DNA from: Allomyces macrogynus ATCC 38327
Lineage: Eukaryota > Blastocladiomycota > Blastocladiomycetes > Blastocladiales > Blastocladiaceae
Reading direction: 5' to 3'
Assembly: GCA_000151295.1 (NCBI GenBank)
Contig: GG745333.1
Location: 1,483,850-1,509,625, forward strand
DNA length: 25,776 bases
Both the position numbers and the translations under genes were made by a program. Below the pieces are notes generated by a model. The model ran no database searches. It was not told the origin of the DNA and worked only from the letters and a program-made list of their open reading frames with translations. How positions within the stretch are numbered: the first letter of the stretch is position 1; every line of letters starts with the position of its first letter. This document shows, piece after piece, positions 8,835 through 18,722 of the stretch.

Positions 8835-9632
8835 TCACGCCGGCAATAACCGCTCCCGCTGCGCACCACTGCTACCGCCCCACAACTGCTGCAGGGGCCA
8901 CGCGCCCGCGCCGACCCCACCACTGCTACTACTCGCACCATTACTCTGCGCTCCTCCTGCCCCCGCACCGCCATTTCCTCCACCCCACGTCGGCAACTTG
9001 AGTTTCCCGATTGCCGCGGCCCACCCGGTCCCGTTGGACGCGTTGCGTGCTCGGCTCTTTTTCCGGGCAATACTGCTGGCCGATCCGGCGTTGCTGCTCG
9101 AGCGGTGCATTCCGACGCCGACGGCGATCGGCTCGAGTTCGCGCTGCATGCACAGGTGTTCCCCACCCATGGCCACGATTACGAGCGCGAGTAAGTTGGC
9201 CAGGTACCACATGAACGCGTCGGGTAGGCGCCAGTCGTTGTAGATGACGGAGACGGCGAGGTGCAGGCCGTAGAGCGTGCACGCAAAGTCGAGGACGAGT
9301 TTGGCGCGTTGCACGATCAGGACGAGGGCAATGCACCTATGGAATGAACAGAGTGAGTTGGTGGGGTTGACGCGCCGGGGAGATTTGTGGGCTACGGACA
9401 TGGCGCCAGCGTTCAATAACGTCGCAATGAACACCATCCATCCCGTCGCTGTCGTGCTCACGAGCTCGTGGTACGCGAGCACGTGGTCGAGCGATATTGG
9501 CGTGCCCGTCAAGACCGTGCCGAAGAGGATCAGGATCGAGAGCGACGCGTAGAACGCAGCTTGCATGGCCACGATCTGCGCGACGACCAGGTACGGGTCA
9601 AAGACCGACAGGCGGAATGATCCGAGCGCCAT
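8835..9632 (-). CDS. SYS1: Golgi membrane protein SYS1
   Basis: Multi-spanning Golgi protein that recruits the Arl3/ARFRP1 GTPase to trans-Golgi membranes. Exons (minus strand) are 9632-9400 and 9336-8835 (TGA). The 63-nt intron (GTCCGT...CCATAG, phase 2) carries no stop, so the frame also reads through it. The spliced product is 244 aa. The start ATG at 9632 has a strong context (GACCATGGCG). Four hydrophobic segments lie at about 15-40, 65-90, 95-110 and 120-135. Conserved SYS1 sequences are FDPYLVVAQIVAMQ near the N-terminus, LVLDFACTLYGLHL, and GEHLCMQRELEPI (residues 136-148), which closes the family core. The remaining about 95 residues are a Gly/Ser/Ala/Asn-rich low-complexity tail with one basic patch (ARKKSRARN). 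Typical SYS1 proteins of about 155-200 aa lack a tail this long. Confidence 0.93.
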   Translation of the reverse strand: MALGSFRLSVFDPYLVVAQIVAMQAAFYASLSILILFGTVLTGTPISLDHVLAYHELVSTTATGWMVFIATLLNAGAMSVAHKSPRRVNPTNSLCSFHRCIALVLIVQRAKLVLDFACTLYGLHLAVSVIYNDWRLPDAFMWYLANLLALVIVAMGGEHLCMQRELEPIAVGVGMHRSSSNAGSASSIARKKSRARNASNGTGWAAAIGKLKLPTWGGGNGGAGAGGAQSNGASSSSGGVGAGAWPLQQLWGGSSGAQRERLLPA

Positions 9633-10558
9633 GGTCGGTAATGGTGGTCGTCGTCGTCGTCGTGCTCGCACGCGGGATATCTTTTGGGCGCGACGGATCC
9701 TGCAATGCGAGCCCGGGCTCGAGAATGCGCGAACGGTTTGAACAGGGATAGAACACCCGCAGCTACAATTGTGTCGCTTGCGGACGAGAAATGGTGCGGA
9801 TATGGTGAGCTAGAATGCCCGTCAAGTTGTTCGTCGTTGTCATTTGTTTTTGCTCGGGATTGCATGGCCGACGACACTGCGAACGCTGCGAACGAGCGGG
9901 GGCGGCGCTTCATTTGGTAAGCCGGTGCCGTTCAACCATTTCAAAGCGCTGCCTGTTCCATCAGTTGCAATGCGAGCCCGAGTATATGCTGTTGATCCGT
10001 TGCGATGAGTGTTGGCAAGCACGAACCTGCTCGCCGGCTCGATTTTTTTGGTGCGCGCTGGCCGTGTGCCGCGGTTCGTGCAACTTGAACGTGGCCAAGG
10101 TCGAATGTCGCGCTTGCATTTCCAAATCATACCACACGTGGAACTCACATTTGTCTCTCATCAAAACGCGACGGAACCCGCCTGCCCGTGCCTCCCGTTC
10201 ATCACCCCTGGTTTTTTGTGCGGGTACGGACCTGTTCTGTTGGTCGCTGGTCCGTCGGGGGTGCGGTGTGTAACGCGTATTGGTGCAGGGGTGTCGTGGA
10301 GAGGAGCGCGCTGCTGGCTCAGCAACTGGCAGTGAACGCTTCACTTTTGGATGCCTTTGATACCATACGCAGCGTGCGCCGTTATCGTCTTCGGGACGGC
10401 GGCCCTGTTATTTGGAGCTCATCTGTCAGTTTCTTGTCTGTTCGCGCCGATGGTCATGGTCAATGGCCACGAGCAGGCAATGGAAACCATTCATGTCAAC
10501 AAAAAACGATGTGTCCTTCGAACCCCACAAACAAAAAACCGCGCCTCGGCCATCGCGC
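9633..10558. other. Intergenic stretch between SYS1 promoter and glucosidase I 3' end
   Basis: About 0.93 kb without a convincing gene. The first about 150 nt should hold the minus-strand SYS1 promoter, including a (GTC/GTG)-rich run at 9640-9665. On the + strand, 9815-10273 is an open frame for a 152-residue Cys-rich peptide with a hydrophobic start. Another frame at 10351-10578 begins with a hydrophobic segment (PYAACAVIVFGTAALLFG). Neither has recognisable homology, and codon third positions are less GC-rich than in the confirmed genes, so I do not call them. Confidence 0.5.
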
Positions 10559-13423
10559 TCAATACAACTCGGCCATGATCAACACGACCAGCGACGTCCA
10601 CCCGGTAAACGGATGTGACCCGCGCGACTTGCCCGCCTCGCCATCATAATTCNNNNNNNNNNNNNNNNNNNNNNNNNNNNNNNNNNNNNNNNNNNNNNNN
10701 NNNNNNNNNNNNNNNNNNNNNNNNNNNNNNNNNNNNNNNNNNNNNNNNNNNNCCCTTGAATCCTCTTCTCCACGCACCTGCGCCTCAATTACCGGCCGGT
10801 CGGATTCGACTCCTCCTACTTGTGTACCAGCCGAGAGGCTCACCTAAAGCCAGTCGCCCCAGCCGCCGTCACCAAGTAGTTTTCGCCCTGCCCGTACGCG
10901 GAATCGCGCGGCGAGAGACTGCGTACGCCGTGGCCCGCGGCGGCCAGTTCTCGGATGAGGTCGAGCGACGCCATGTACGCGACCTTGTCGGCATGCGGGT
11001 CGAGCAATTGCAGCGCGAACGGCAGGAGCGCCACGTACCCGCGATGCGGCGCGTGCACGGACCCGTCCTCGTACGCGTTGGGCGTCAAGTCGGCAAAAAC
11101 ACCGTCCTCCTCGGACCAAAACAGCGTGCGCAAATTCGTCTCGGCTGCGCGGCGCGCCGACGCGACGCGTTGCAGCAGGGTCCCGTCCGTGTCGGCGGCC
11201 GGGTACCGTGCCATCAAGTCCTCGATCACACGCGCCTGCCACACCATCCACGCCTGCAGGTCGACATGCAATTCGCCGATATTCGGCGGGTCCGCGCGCG
11301 GGTAGTCGTCGAGCCCGCTCGCGAAATTGTGCCGTGCAGTGCGCCCGCGCCACCGGTAGACTTCGGTGTTTTCGAGGTCCCGGCCGTACTCGGTCGCGAA
11401 CCCGAATTGCGTCGACCGGAACCAGTCCCAGTGCTTGACGAGCTGCGGGATCAGGTTGGCCAGGAACGGCGCAACGGAGGGCGTCGCGCCAATCGTGGTA
11501 GGAGCGATCGCGGGCGTAGCCACGAGGGGGACCGGCGCGCCCGGATGAGCCGGGTCCGGGACCGCCACGGCGGCGGTAGCCGACTTGTTGGCCGTCTCGG
11601 CAAGATGTTGCACGGCGAGCAAAAGCGTTGGTGGGTTCGCGATATGCGTGCTCTGCACGTGGAACTCAGCCGGCACTTTCGCGCGCGTTTCGTCCCCCAA
11701 AATCTGCTCGCGCGCGATCCACCCATCCGCGTCCATGAGCGCGTACCACGACTCGAGCAAGCTCATCGTCAACCCTTGGTCCCACTTTTGCAGAAGCGTC
11801 TGGTGAAACCCTTCGTCCCACAAGAACCCACGCGGGAAGAACGGGCGCGAGGGTGTGGCCGTGAACAACGTCTGCGTGGGGCCGGGACGCACCATGGCGT
11901 CGCGCCGCTTCTTGTCGTCGTCGGCGAGCTGCTCGCCCTCCTCTTCCGAGTCCCAGTAGTAGAGCCAGTCGAACTTGTCAGCCTCGTTCTCGGGCGCCGG
12001 GTTGATGCGCGAGTCGCCGGAAAAGAACCCCATCCCGCCGAGCATGTTGCTAAGCGCGTATTGCGCCATGGCAATGTGGTCCGCGTCAAAGCCCTTGGCG
12101 CGCAGCTGGAAGGTCGATTCGAATCGGTCGTAGAAGGCGGCTTGCCGCGCTTGCGCCCAGGCGTCGGCCTGCGTCTGGTAAGTGTGAGAAACTGGAAACG
12201 TTGCGACAGGTGAGTAGTTGATCTCGTCGGCCGTTTCGCTCAAAAGAGAAGAGTATACCATCGCGCGGCTCCTCACCCAGATGCGCCGAGTGCGACACAA
12301 AAGTTACGTCAAACGCAAACGAGCCCTCAAACGAGAGTTGGGCCACTGTGCCGAGCTCGTTTTCGCGCGGCTGGTCGCGCAGAGCGAAAATGTGCGCGGG
12401 TGGGGGCGGCGGGTACCCGGCAGTTTGGGCCGCCTGCGCCTTTTCCTGCGCGCCCATGAGCAGCGCCTTGGAAATGAGGTCCTTGATCTTCCAGACATTG
12501 TTCTTGGGCAACGAGAAGGTGGCGAACCGCGGCGTGTCCCATGATAGGTCGCCGAGCGCGGGGCTCGAGAAGGATTGCGGGATTGTGCTCTTGGGATCTA
12601 TACGGTTTGAGTTAGTGGATGAACAGCAAAAAGTAAAGTTGTTGGAGAACAAGACGTACCGACGCGCAGGAACACAGAAAACTCGCCAAGCTCGTTCGAC
12701 TCGCCGTTCAAGAGCAGGTGCTGCCCGCCCGCGTCGCGCGTCGGGGTCCCATGACCCTTGCCGTTGCCGTCGAGACCCGTGTAGAACAGGAAGCTCGCGG
12801 ACATGGGCTGTGTTGGGTCCATAGGTTCGCCACGGATGCGTGCGACCCAATCACCACCTTTAGACGACGGTGGTCAGTCAAACCGCCGCAATCTAACGTA
12901 TTCGCATCGTCAAGAACACGGACCATGTTGTCCACCCGGCCTCTTGATGAGTTCGGTCGTGAACCGCAAGTTGTTGGCCGTGTCGTTGAGATGCTGTAGC
13001 GCGTACTCGCTGCCGTCATGGACGTGGTAGCCGTAGTGCAGCTCCTCGTGCTGCTCGCACGTGTGGCGAATCTCTGCTTCGTCATGGCGGCAGCTTTTCA
13101 GCAACTGTTGACATGCCGTTAACCTTTCTTGAGCTTGAATGGCACGCACCGCGCAGGCCATTGTAGTCGCGTGTGCTGAACCACATCAAGCCGGCCAGGA
13201 GCGATTCCTCGGCGCGTGTGCGCAGACCAAAATAGAGGTGTGGGCGCCAAGTGCCCCAGAAGAGCGCTGAATCATCCTTGATGGTCGGATCATGGTGGTG
13301 GGTGAGATACGCCTTTTGGGACGCGTTGTCGTCGGTCGCGAGCGCCGTGACTGCAGCAAGCGCAGCCACAACGGCAATGACTGTGGCTGCAACAAGCGCG
13401 ATCAGTGCTGGTGGTCGGGTCAT
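10559..13423 (-). CDS. Mannosyl-oligosaccharide glucosidase I (GH63), interrupted by an assembly gap
   Basis: ER membrane glycosidase that removes the terminal alpha-1,2-glucose from Glc3Man9GlcNAc2 on nascent glycoproteins. Minus-strand exons are 13423-13150, 13073-12924, 12857-12660, 12597-12277, 12191 to about 10873, then a gap, and a last piece 10651-10559 (TGA). Introns are 76, 66, 62 and 85 nt, all phase 1. The N-terminus has a short cytosolic stub and signal anchor (about 8-30). Family motifs in order are [85 protein letters not shown] and, after the gap, [18 protein letters not shown]. The expected tryptophan-arginine-glycine segment after YGQGENY is not found; the frame reads ENYL at a possible GTGACG donor (10872), and about 60 residues appear lost in or beside the gap. 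Expected size is about 845 aa. Confidence 0.95.
10653..10752. other. Assembly gap (100 N)
   Basis: Exactly 100 ambiguous bases, the usual placeholder for unknown length. It lies in the penultimate coding part of the glucosidase I gene. Family comparison suggests roughly 60 codons, perhaps plus an intron, are missing. Confidence 0.99.
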
Positions 13424-13742
13424 GGATTATTGTGATTTGTGAGCGGGATCGCAGAGTACTTCAGGCGCAGATCAAGGATGCGTGCTGGAGTTTGACTTGG
13501 TCATGGATCTTCCGCCTGGTTCGCCACGTTTCGCCCAGTCGCGATTTCACTTTGACCGTTGGCAAGCACCTCATTTGCACTGTCGTTGTCGATAACACAC
13601 CCGCACATACTCTACCCGTTACCAGAGTGGCTAGCTAGCAGCATTCGAACCTCAGCTCGAGTCGAGACGCGACTGTCGCGGTCTCCGACGCGCTTGGACG
13701 CGCCGAGCGCGACCACCTCATTTTCGAGCTCGATTTGCCGCC
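13424..13742. promoter_or_regulatory. Bidirectional promoter between glucosidase I and DOA10
   Basis: 319 nt separate the divergent start codons of two ER quality-control genes. No TATA box is obvious. A CCACGTTT element at 13522-13529 contains an ACGT core, which is compatible with a bZIP site but far from proof of unfolded-protein-response control. The DOA10-proximal 60 nt are GC-rich and end in a near-ideal Kozak context (GCCGCCATGG). Confidence 0.6.
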
Positions 13743-16700
13743 ATGGACCCGATTCCTGACAAGTGGCGCCGACCAGGGGACGAGGAATACCAATTCGACT
13801 GGACCGACCTGGAATCGCTCGACGCCGACCACCACCACGACGGCGCGGCCAGTGCGAGTGCTACCAGTCAACCAAATGGCCATGCAGCCCCTGGCCGATT
13901 ACCAAACGGCCCGAACGGACAGGATGACATGGACGCGGCCAGGCCGCCCATTACTGTACCGGCTCCACTGCCGCTACCACCTCCACCGCGACCGCCAGCA
14001 CCAGCAGAACAAGATCGCGCAGTACCAGCGCCCGCCATGTCGGACCCTGCATTCCGTGAACCCGCTGTGTGCCGCATCTGTCGCGACGAGGGCACGCCCG
14101 ACAACCCCATCTACGCGCCGTGCCGATGCACGGGGTCGATTCGCCATGTACACCAAGACTGCTTGATGGAGTGGCTCAAGCACTCGGGCAAGTCGTCATG
14201 CGAGGTGTGCGGCCACACGTTCACCTTCTCGTCGGGTACGCGCTGCCGCTGCAACGAACTGGACCCACGGTGTCCATGATCTCATGTCGGTCAACTATTC
14301 ACTAGTCTACGCGCCGACCATGCCTGAGCGCATCCCCGTGCTCGTGCTCCTCAATGGCATGATTCGCGATACCGTTCTCTTCCTCGCCCAAACCGCGCGC
14401 GTCATTGTCGTGCTCCTTCTTTGGTTCGTCGGTGTGCCATACACGGTGTTTTGGTGGTGGCAATTTGTCAACGTCATGACGCTCGGCCAGCCGCTCGTGC
14501 CTGTACCTGACGTGCCGTTACCGCCGTCTGACGAGGAATGGATCAAGCCCGTCATTCTCGGGGCACCGAAACCGTCGGCCAACGCCACGGTCAAGTTTGA
14601 AAATACGGTGCTGCTCGCGCTCAGCCAAGCGTGCGTTACTCTCTTGATTTCTCTCTCACGACGCCAGAGAACGATTTTCCTGACCCACCCTGCTTCAACA
14701 TGTAGCGTTCCGCCGCAGTTCATTCGCGACGTGCTCGAGGGCCAGGTCCTGACGCTCGTCACGTTTGTGTTTGCGATCCTGCTGTTTCTGCTGCGCGAAT
14801 GGATCTTGGAAACCGTACGCCGCCTGCACCAGCAAGAACGACAACGACGCGTGCTATACCGCCAGCGCGTGCAGCAGATCCAGCAACTTGTCGCGCACCA
14901 GCAGCAGCTGCAGCAGCTGCGCCAGATTGAGCAGAACCTTGTCCGGCAAAATCAAGCCGCGGGCGAGGCTCAAGTGGACAACGAGCATGTGGGCGCGGAG
15001 GACCGCGCGCAAGTCGATGCACCGCTGGAACCGGTCGAACTGGATATACCGGATTTCCATCCCACTCCTCCTCCGGCTGGCGTACCGCCACCTCCTCCAC
15101 CGCCACCACCGGGCCGGCTTCGCGTGGACGAGCTCGATTTTATCAACCCTGAAGTCGCTCCGGATCTCGGTGGACTGTTTGAACCCGACCCCGGCGTCGG
15201 TGCCGCTGCTGCTGCTGCGCCGCCGGTTGATTTGCCGCAACTGCTCGCTGCCGACCCGGTCCCCGCGGCGGAGCTCGCCCCTGCGGACGACGCTGCGCTG
15301 GACGAGTGGGTCGACGGGCTCGTACCGCCGGCCAACGACCAGGACCAGGGCGATCTCGGCGGATTTTGGGAAATGCTCGGGTTCCAAGGGCCCATCACGT
15401 CGTTGCTCAAGTCGTTGGCCGTCGTGCTCGTGTGCTTGGCCGTGGTGCTCGTCCTGACTCAGTGGCTGCCGCTCGCCATGGGCCGTGTCGTTATGTCGTT
15501 CCGCCCGCTGTCGCTCATGATCGATTTGATGTACGAGTGGCGCGTCCTCGTCACGCCCGTGCGCAGCTACTTGGCCTACGTGCTCGCGCAGCCGATCGAG
15601 TACTACGCGACGCTGACGGAAGCGCTCAAGCTCGATCCGGCCGCTGGGTGCGAGCTGATCGCGAGCGTAGTGCCCGGCAACGACATGCTCTGGCGACTGC
15701 TTGGTCCCGGCCCGGTCCCGACAACACCGGCCTACCTGCCGCTTCATCCCGTGGTCCCAGACTCGGCGCAGGCCTTCATCGACACGCTCATCATAATGCA
15801 AGACACGATTGGCGACTCGTGGACGGAACGCGCCGCGTTGATTGCCGTGGGCCATTTCTGGATCGAAATGGGGCTCGCGCTCTACGTGGGCGTTTCGTAC
15901 CGTACGCAGGCGCACTCGCGCATCATCGCGACGCTCGGGATCGAGTACGTCAAGGCGCTGCTCACGGGGATCAAGGTCGTGCTCTTCTTTGCGATTGAGC
16001 TCGTGGCGTTCCCGACCTACTCGGGCATTCTCGTGGTCGTTTTCACGGCGCCGTTGGTGCAGACATCGCTCTTGGATCAATGGGCGCTTGCCATGTCGCG
16101 GCCTGTCGCGGCGCTGTTCACGCACTGGTTTATTGGAACGATGGTCATGTTCCATTTGGCCAATTTTGTCGGTTTATTCCGCGATACGGTGCGTCCGGGC
16201 GTGATGTGGTTCATCCGTACGTCGACTTTGATTCTGATCCGCCGACCTGAGCGTACAAATGCCGGAAACTGATTGCTTTTTGTCGACTTACAGGCGATCC
16301 AAACGATCCCAACTTCTCACCGTTCCGCGAAATCGTGAACAGGCCCATGACAGCGCAAATGCGCAAGATGCTTGTGAGCACGGGCATGTATCTGTCGGTG
16401 ATTGGCGGCACCGTCGGCATGACGAGCGCGCTGCTCGCGCTGATCCCCGGCCTGCTCCCATTCCGACAATCGGGCCTCGCCCTGGCCGATGTGCCCATTG
16501 ACCTGATTGTCTTCCAAATCGCGTCGCCACTGATCGCACACAAGGCCGCAACCGCCGTTTGGCCGCTTGTTGTCACGCGCACGTGGCTCCTCCTCGTCGG
16601 CCGCTCACTGCGACTGACGAGTTTCCTGTTCGGCTCGCGGCACGCCGACGAGGAATTCACCAACCGCAACGCGACACTGTCGCAACGCGTCGCCTGGGCG

Positions 16701-18252
16701 ATTCAGCGCATGCAGAACCCAGTGCACCTGTGGCAGCCCGCCACGCGCGGCAACGGGGCCGCGCGCAACGACGGCTTGCCTGACCAGCCCGAGCATATCC
16801 CGATCACCGTCAAGCCTCACCCGATGCTCGCACCGATGACCCGGTACCATTTCACGGGCGCGCTAGACCCGGACGCGGTCCCAGACCATACGGGTTCGCT
16901 CTACTGCGTGCCTGGATTCGATGGCCTGCGTGTCGTGCGCCACCGCGTCATGTTTCACAAGGTTGATGGCCAAGGGCACGTTGTGGTCCCGTTTGCGCCC
17001 GACGATCCGCTCGCTGCGTTTGACCCGTTGCGGGCGCCGGATACACCGCCTCCGGTCGTGTTGCCGAATGTGGCCGCGCTCATGCCTGCCGCGGCGGCCG
17101 ACGCGGAGGATGATACGGAACTGAAAGACGATCCGGAGCATTGGACTTATGTGTGGTTGCCGGACCAGTTCCGCGAGCGGTGGATCGCGCTGATCGTGCT
17201 CATGATTGCCAGCTTGGCCGCGTCGATTGCCGTGGTGGTCGCGAGCCCGCTTCTGCTGGGTCGCGAGATCATGGCCGTGGTGGCCGCTGCTGCACCGCTC
17301 GACGCGAGTTTGGCGGACGCCGACACGACCGCGGTTCGTGCGTGGACGGCATCGCACATCCACGACATGTACTCGGCGGCCGCGGGGGTGCTGGTCCTTG
17401 CTGTCGCATGGCTCGTCGCGCGGGCGGTGCGCGCCGTGTCGAAACTCGCGCGTGCCAGCAGATGGGCCGAGCTGCGTACGCGTGTAGCGCAAAAGGTCAA
17501 GATGGGCGTCAAGGGCGTCTGGGTCCTGGCCGTGGGGTGGGGCGCGGTCCCGCTCCTGATGGGCGCGCTGATCCGGGTCTCCATCACGCAGCCGCTGCGG
17601 TTCGTGTACGGGTTCGAGCCAGCACCGTTTGCCGTCGTCTACGAGTGGGGGCTCGGGTTCATTGTATCGCAGATCGTGTTTAATTGTCTGGACGCGTTCC
17701 CGGACCACCCGGTCATGGAGGCGCTTGACGAGGTCCGGCTTCTCCACCAGTTGATCTTAATCACCGGTCCTGGCACAAAACTGACCCTTGCTCACGTCCG
17801 ACTCTATTTAGACGTTCCGCAACGGATGGCCCAACCTCAACCTGCTCGCGTTCAACGAGCGCATCGTCTGGCCGCTCCTCATGATGTCCGCGTGGCTTCT
17901 CCTCCTGCCGCGTTTCGCCGGACAAGCGCTCGTCCCACTGATCCAGTTTGTTGGGACAGACATGGCCGCACGAATCGATCCAGAGCGCGCGGCCACGCCA
18001 CTGGCCGCGAACCTGGCCCAGTTTATACGCCGGCTCGCACTGGATCCGGCTGCGGTCGTGCCGGGCGTCATCTACCCGATCTACAGCGCGTATTTGGTCG
18101 TGCGATGGATACTAGCACGGTGCGTGCGCAAGTTCCGCGCGTGGGCCGAACTTGTGCGCGACCAAGAGTATCTCGTGGAACGCGTCTTGCACGATTTGCC
18201 GGACGCGCAGCGTGGGGGAGGTGCAGGACGCGTCGGTTCGGCGCAAGGATGA
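13743..18252 (+). CDS. ERAD E3 ubiquitin ligase Doa10/MARCH6 (RING-CH)
   Basis: Multi-spanning ER and inner-nuclear-membrane E3 that ubiquitinates misfolded membrane and cytosolic proteins. Exons are 13743-14235, 14306-14630, 14706-16216, 16294-17732 and 17812-18252 (TGA). Introns are 70, 75, 77 and 79 nt (phases 1, 2, 1, 0). The joined frame is exactly 1402 codons. The RING-CH finger at residues 110-156 has all eight ligands: C110, C113, C127, C129, H137, C140, C153, C156. It is preceded by an unusually long Pro/Ala/His-rich N-terminus (about 109 residues). [18 protein letters not shown] across intron 1 matches the conserved RING-to-membrane linker. Further on come many hydrophobic segments, a Gln-rich coiled coil (about 14880-14960), polyproline (about 15055-15115) and the conserved TEB4/Doa10 central region. 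The C-terminal element region is [15 protein letters not shown] (about 1371-1385). Length is near yeast Doa10 (1319 aa). Confidence 0.96.
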
Positions 18253-18360
18253 CCCAAGGTCTCGATGGAGAGGAAATTTTTAATAGTGAATGCGAAGCTA
18301 TTTCGTGATTTACTTTACTTCATTTCGCCAAAGTGGCCAGAGGCTTTCCAAGAGGTTTTC

Positions 18361-18411
18361 AGGTCAAGGTCAGAGGTCGAGGCCAAACCCTAACGAGGTC
18401 GAGGTTGACCT
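18361..18411. repeat. AGGTCRAGG direct repeats with inverted arm
   Basis: Three copies of AGGTC(A/G)AGG at 18361-18369, 18374-18382 and 18396-18404 are followed directly by TTGACCT (18405-18411), the inverse complement of the first seven bases, AGGTCAA. The outer arms could form a hairpin. It lies 109 nt after the DOA10 stop. Confidence 0.8.
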
Positions 18412-18424
18412 CTAAGTCGTGGCG

Positions 18425-18463
18425 TTGCTGGCATTGCTGGCTGTTGCTGGCTGTTGCTGGCCG
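18425..18463. repeat. Imperfect TTGCTGGCTG tandem repeat (about 4 copies)
   Basis: Units TTGCTGGCA, TTGCTGGCTG, TTGCTGGCTG and TTGCTGGCCG follow head to tail, just after the AGGTCRAGG repeats. Confidence 0.85.
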
Positions 18464-18722
18464 CCTGCAACAACGATTTCAAAACTGAAAAACTGATTTC
18501 ACACACAAACCGGACGGACCCGTGGAGAAGTTGGACGGTACAATATATACAAGACAAGTGACTGGAACAAATGGTTTCTGAGCACATACCACACTCCACT
18601 TCATGTGCATTGGCTCCACCACATATACGCATCACGCCCAACAGGACCAGATCAAACCCATGCTCCTCAATCTGTACCAACATGTCAATGACGACACTAT
18701 CCACCCGCCACCCCATCATGCG

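Noticed and set aside
10351..10578. 75-codon + strand frame starting with a hydrophobic helix, resembling the N-terminus of small complex I subunits such as NDUFA1
   Set aside because: The NGGK and RDRRLTG motifs expected after the helix are absent in every frame before the gap, and its end overlaps the glucosidase I 3' end.
10615..12213. Long + strand frame antisense to glucosidase I, crossing the N gap
   Set aside because: The minus strand carries unmistakable GH63 motifs. The + frame is compositionally biased and includes gap bases.
13522..13529. CCACGTTT as an unfolded-protein-response element
   Set aside because: Only the ACGT core matches; such short cores occur by chance in GC-rich DNA. 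Kept only as a note in the promoter entry.
14854..16155. 433-codon frame antisense to DOA10
   Set aside because: It has no recognisable domain and is Arg/His-rich, as expected for the antisense of a GC-rich coding exon.
18385..18392. CCCTAA telomere-like hexamer
   Set aside because: It is a single copy, so not evidence of an interstitial telomere.
18390..18719. 109-codon minus-strand frame downstream of DOA10
   Set aside because: It spans the tandem repeats and low-GC transition, has no homology or typical codon usage, and is likely chance or transposon debris.
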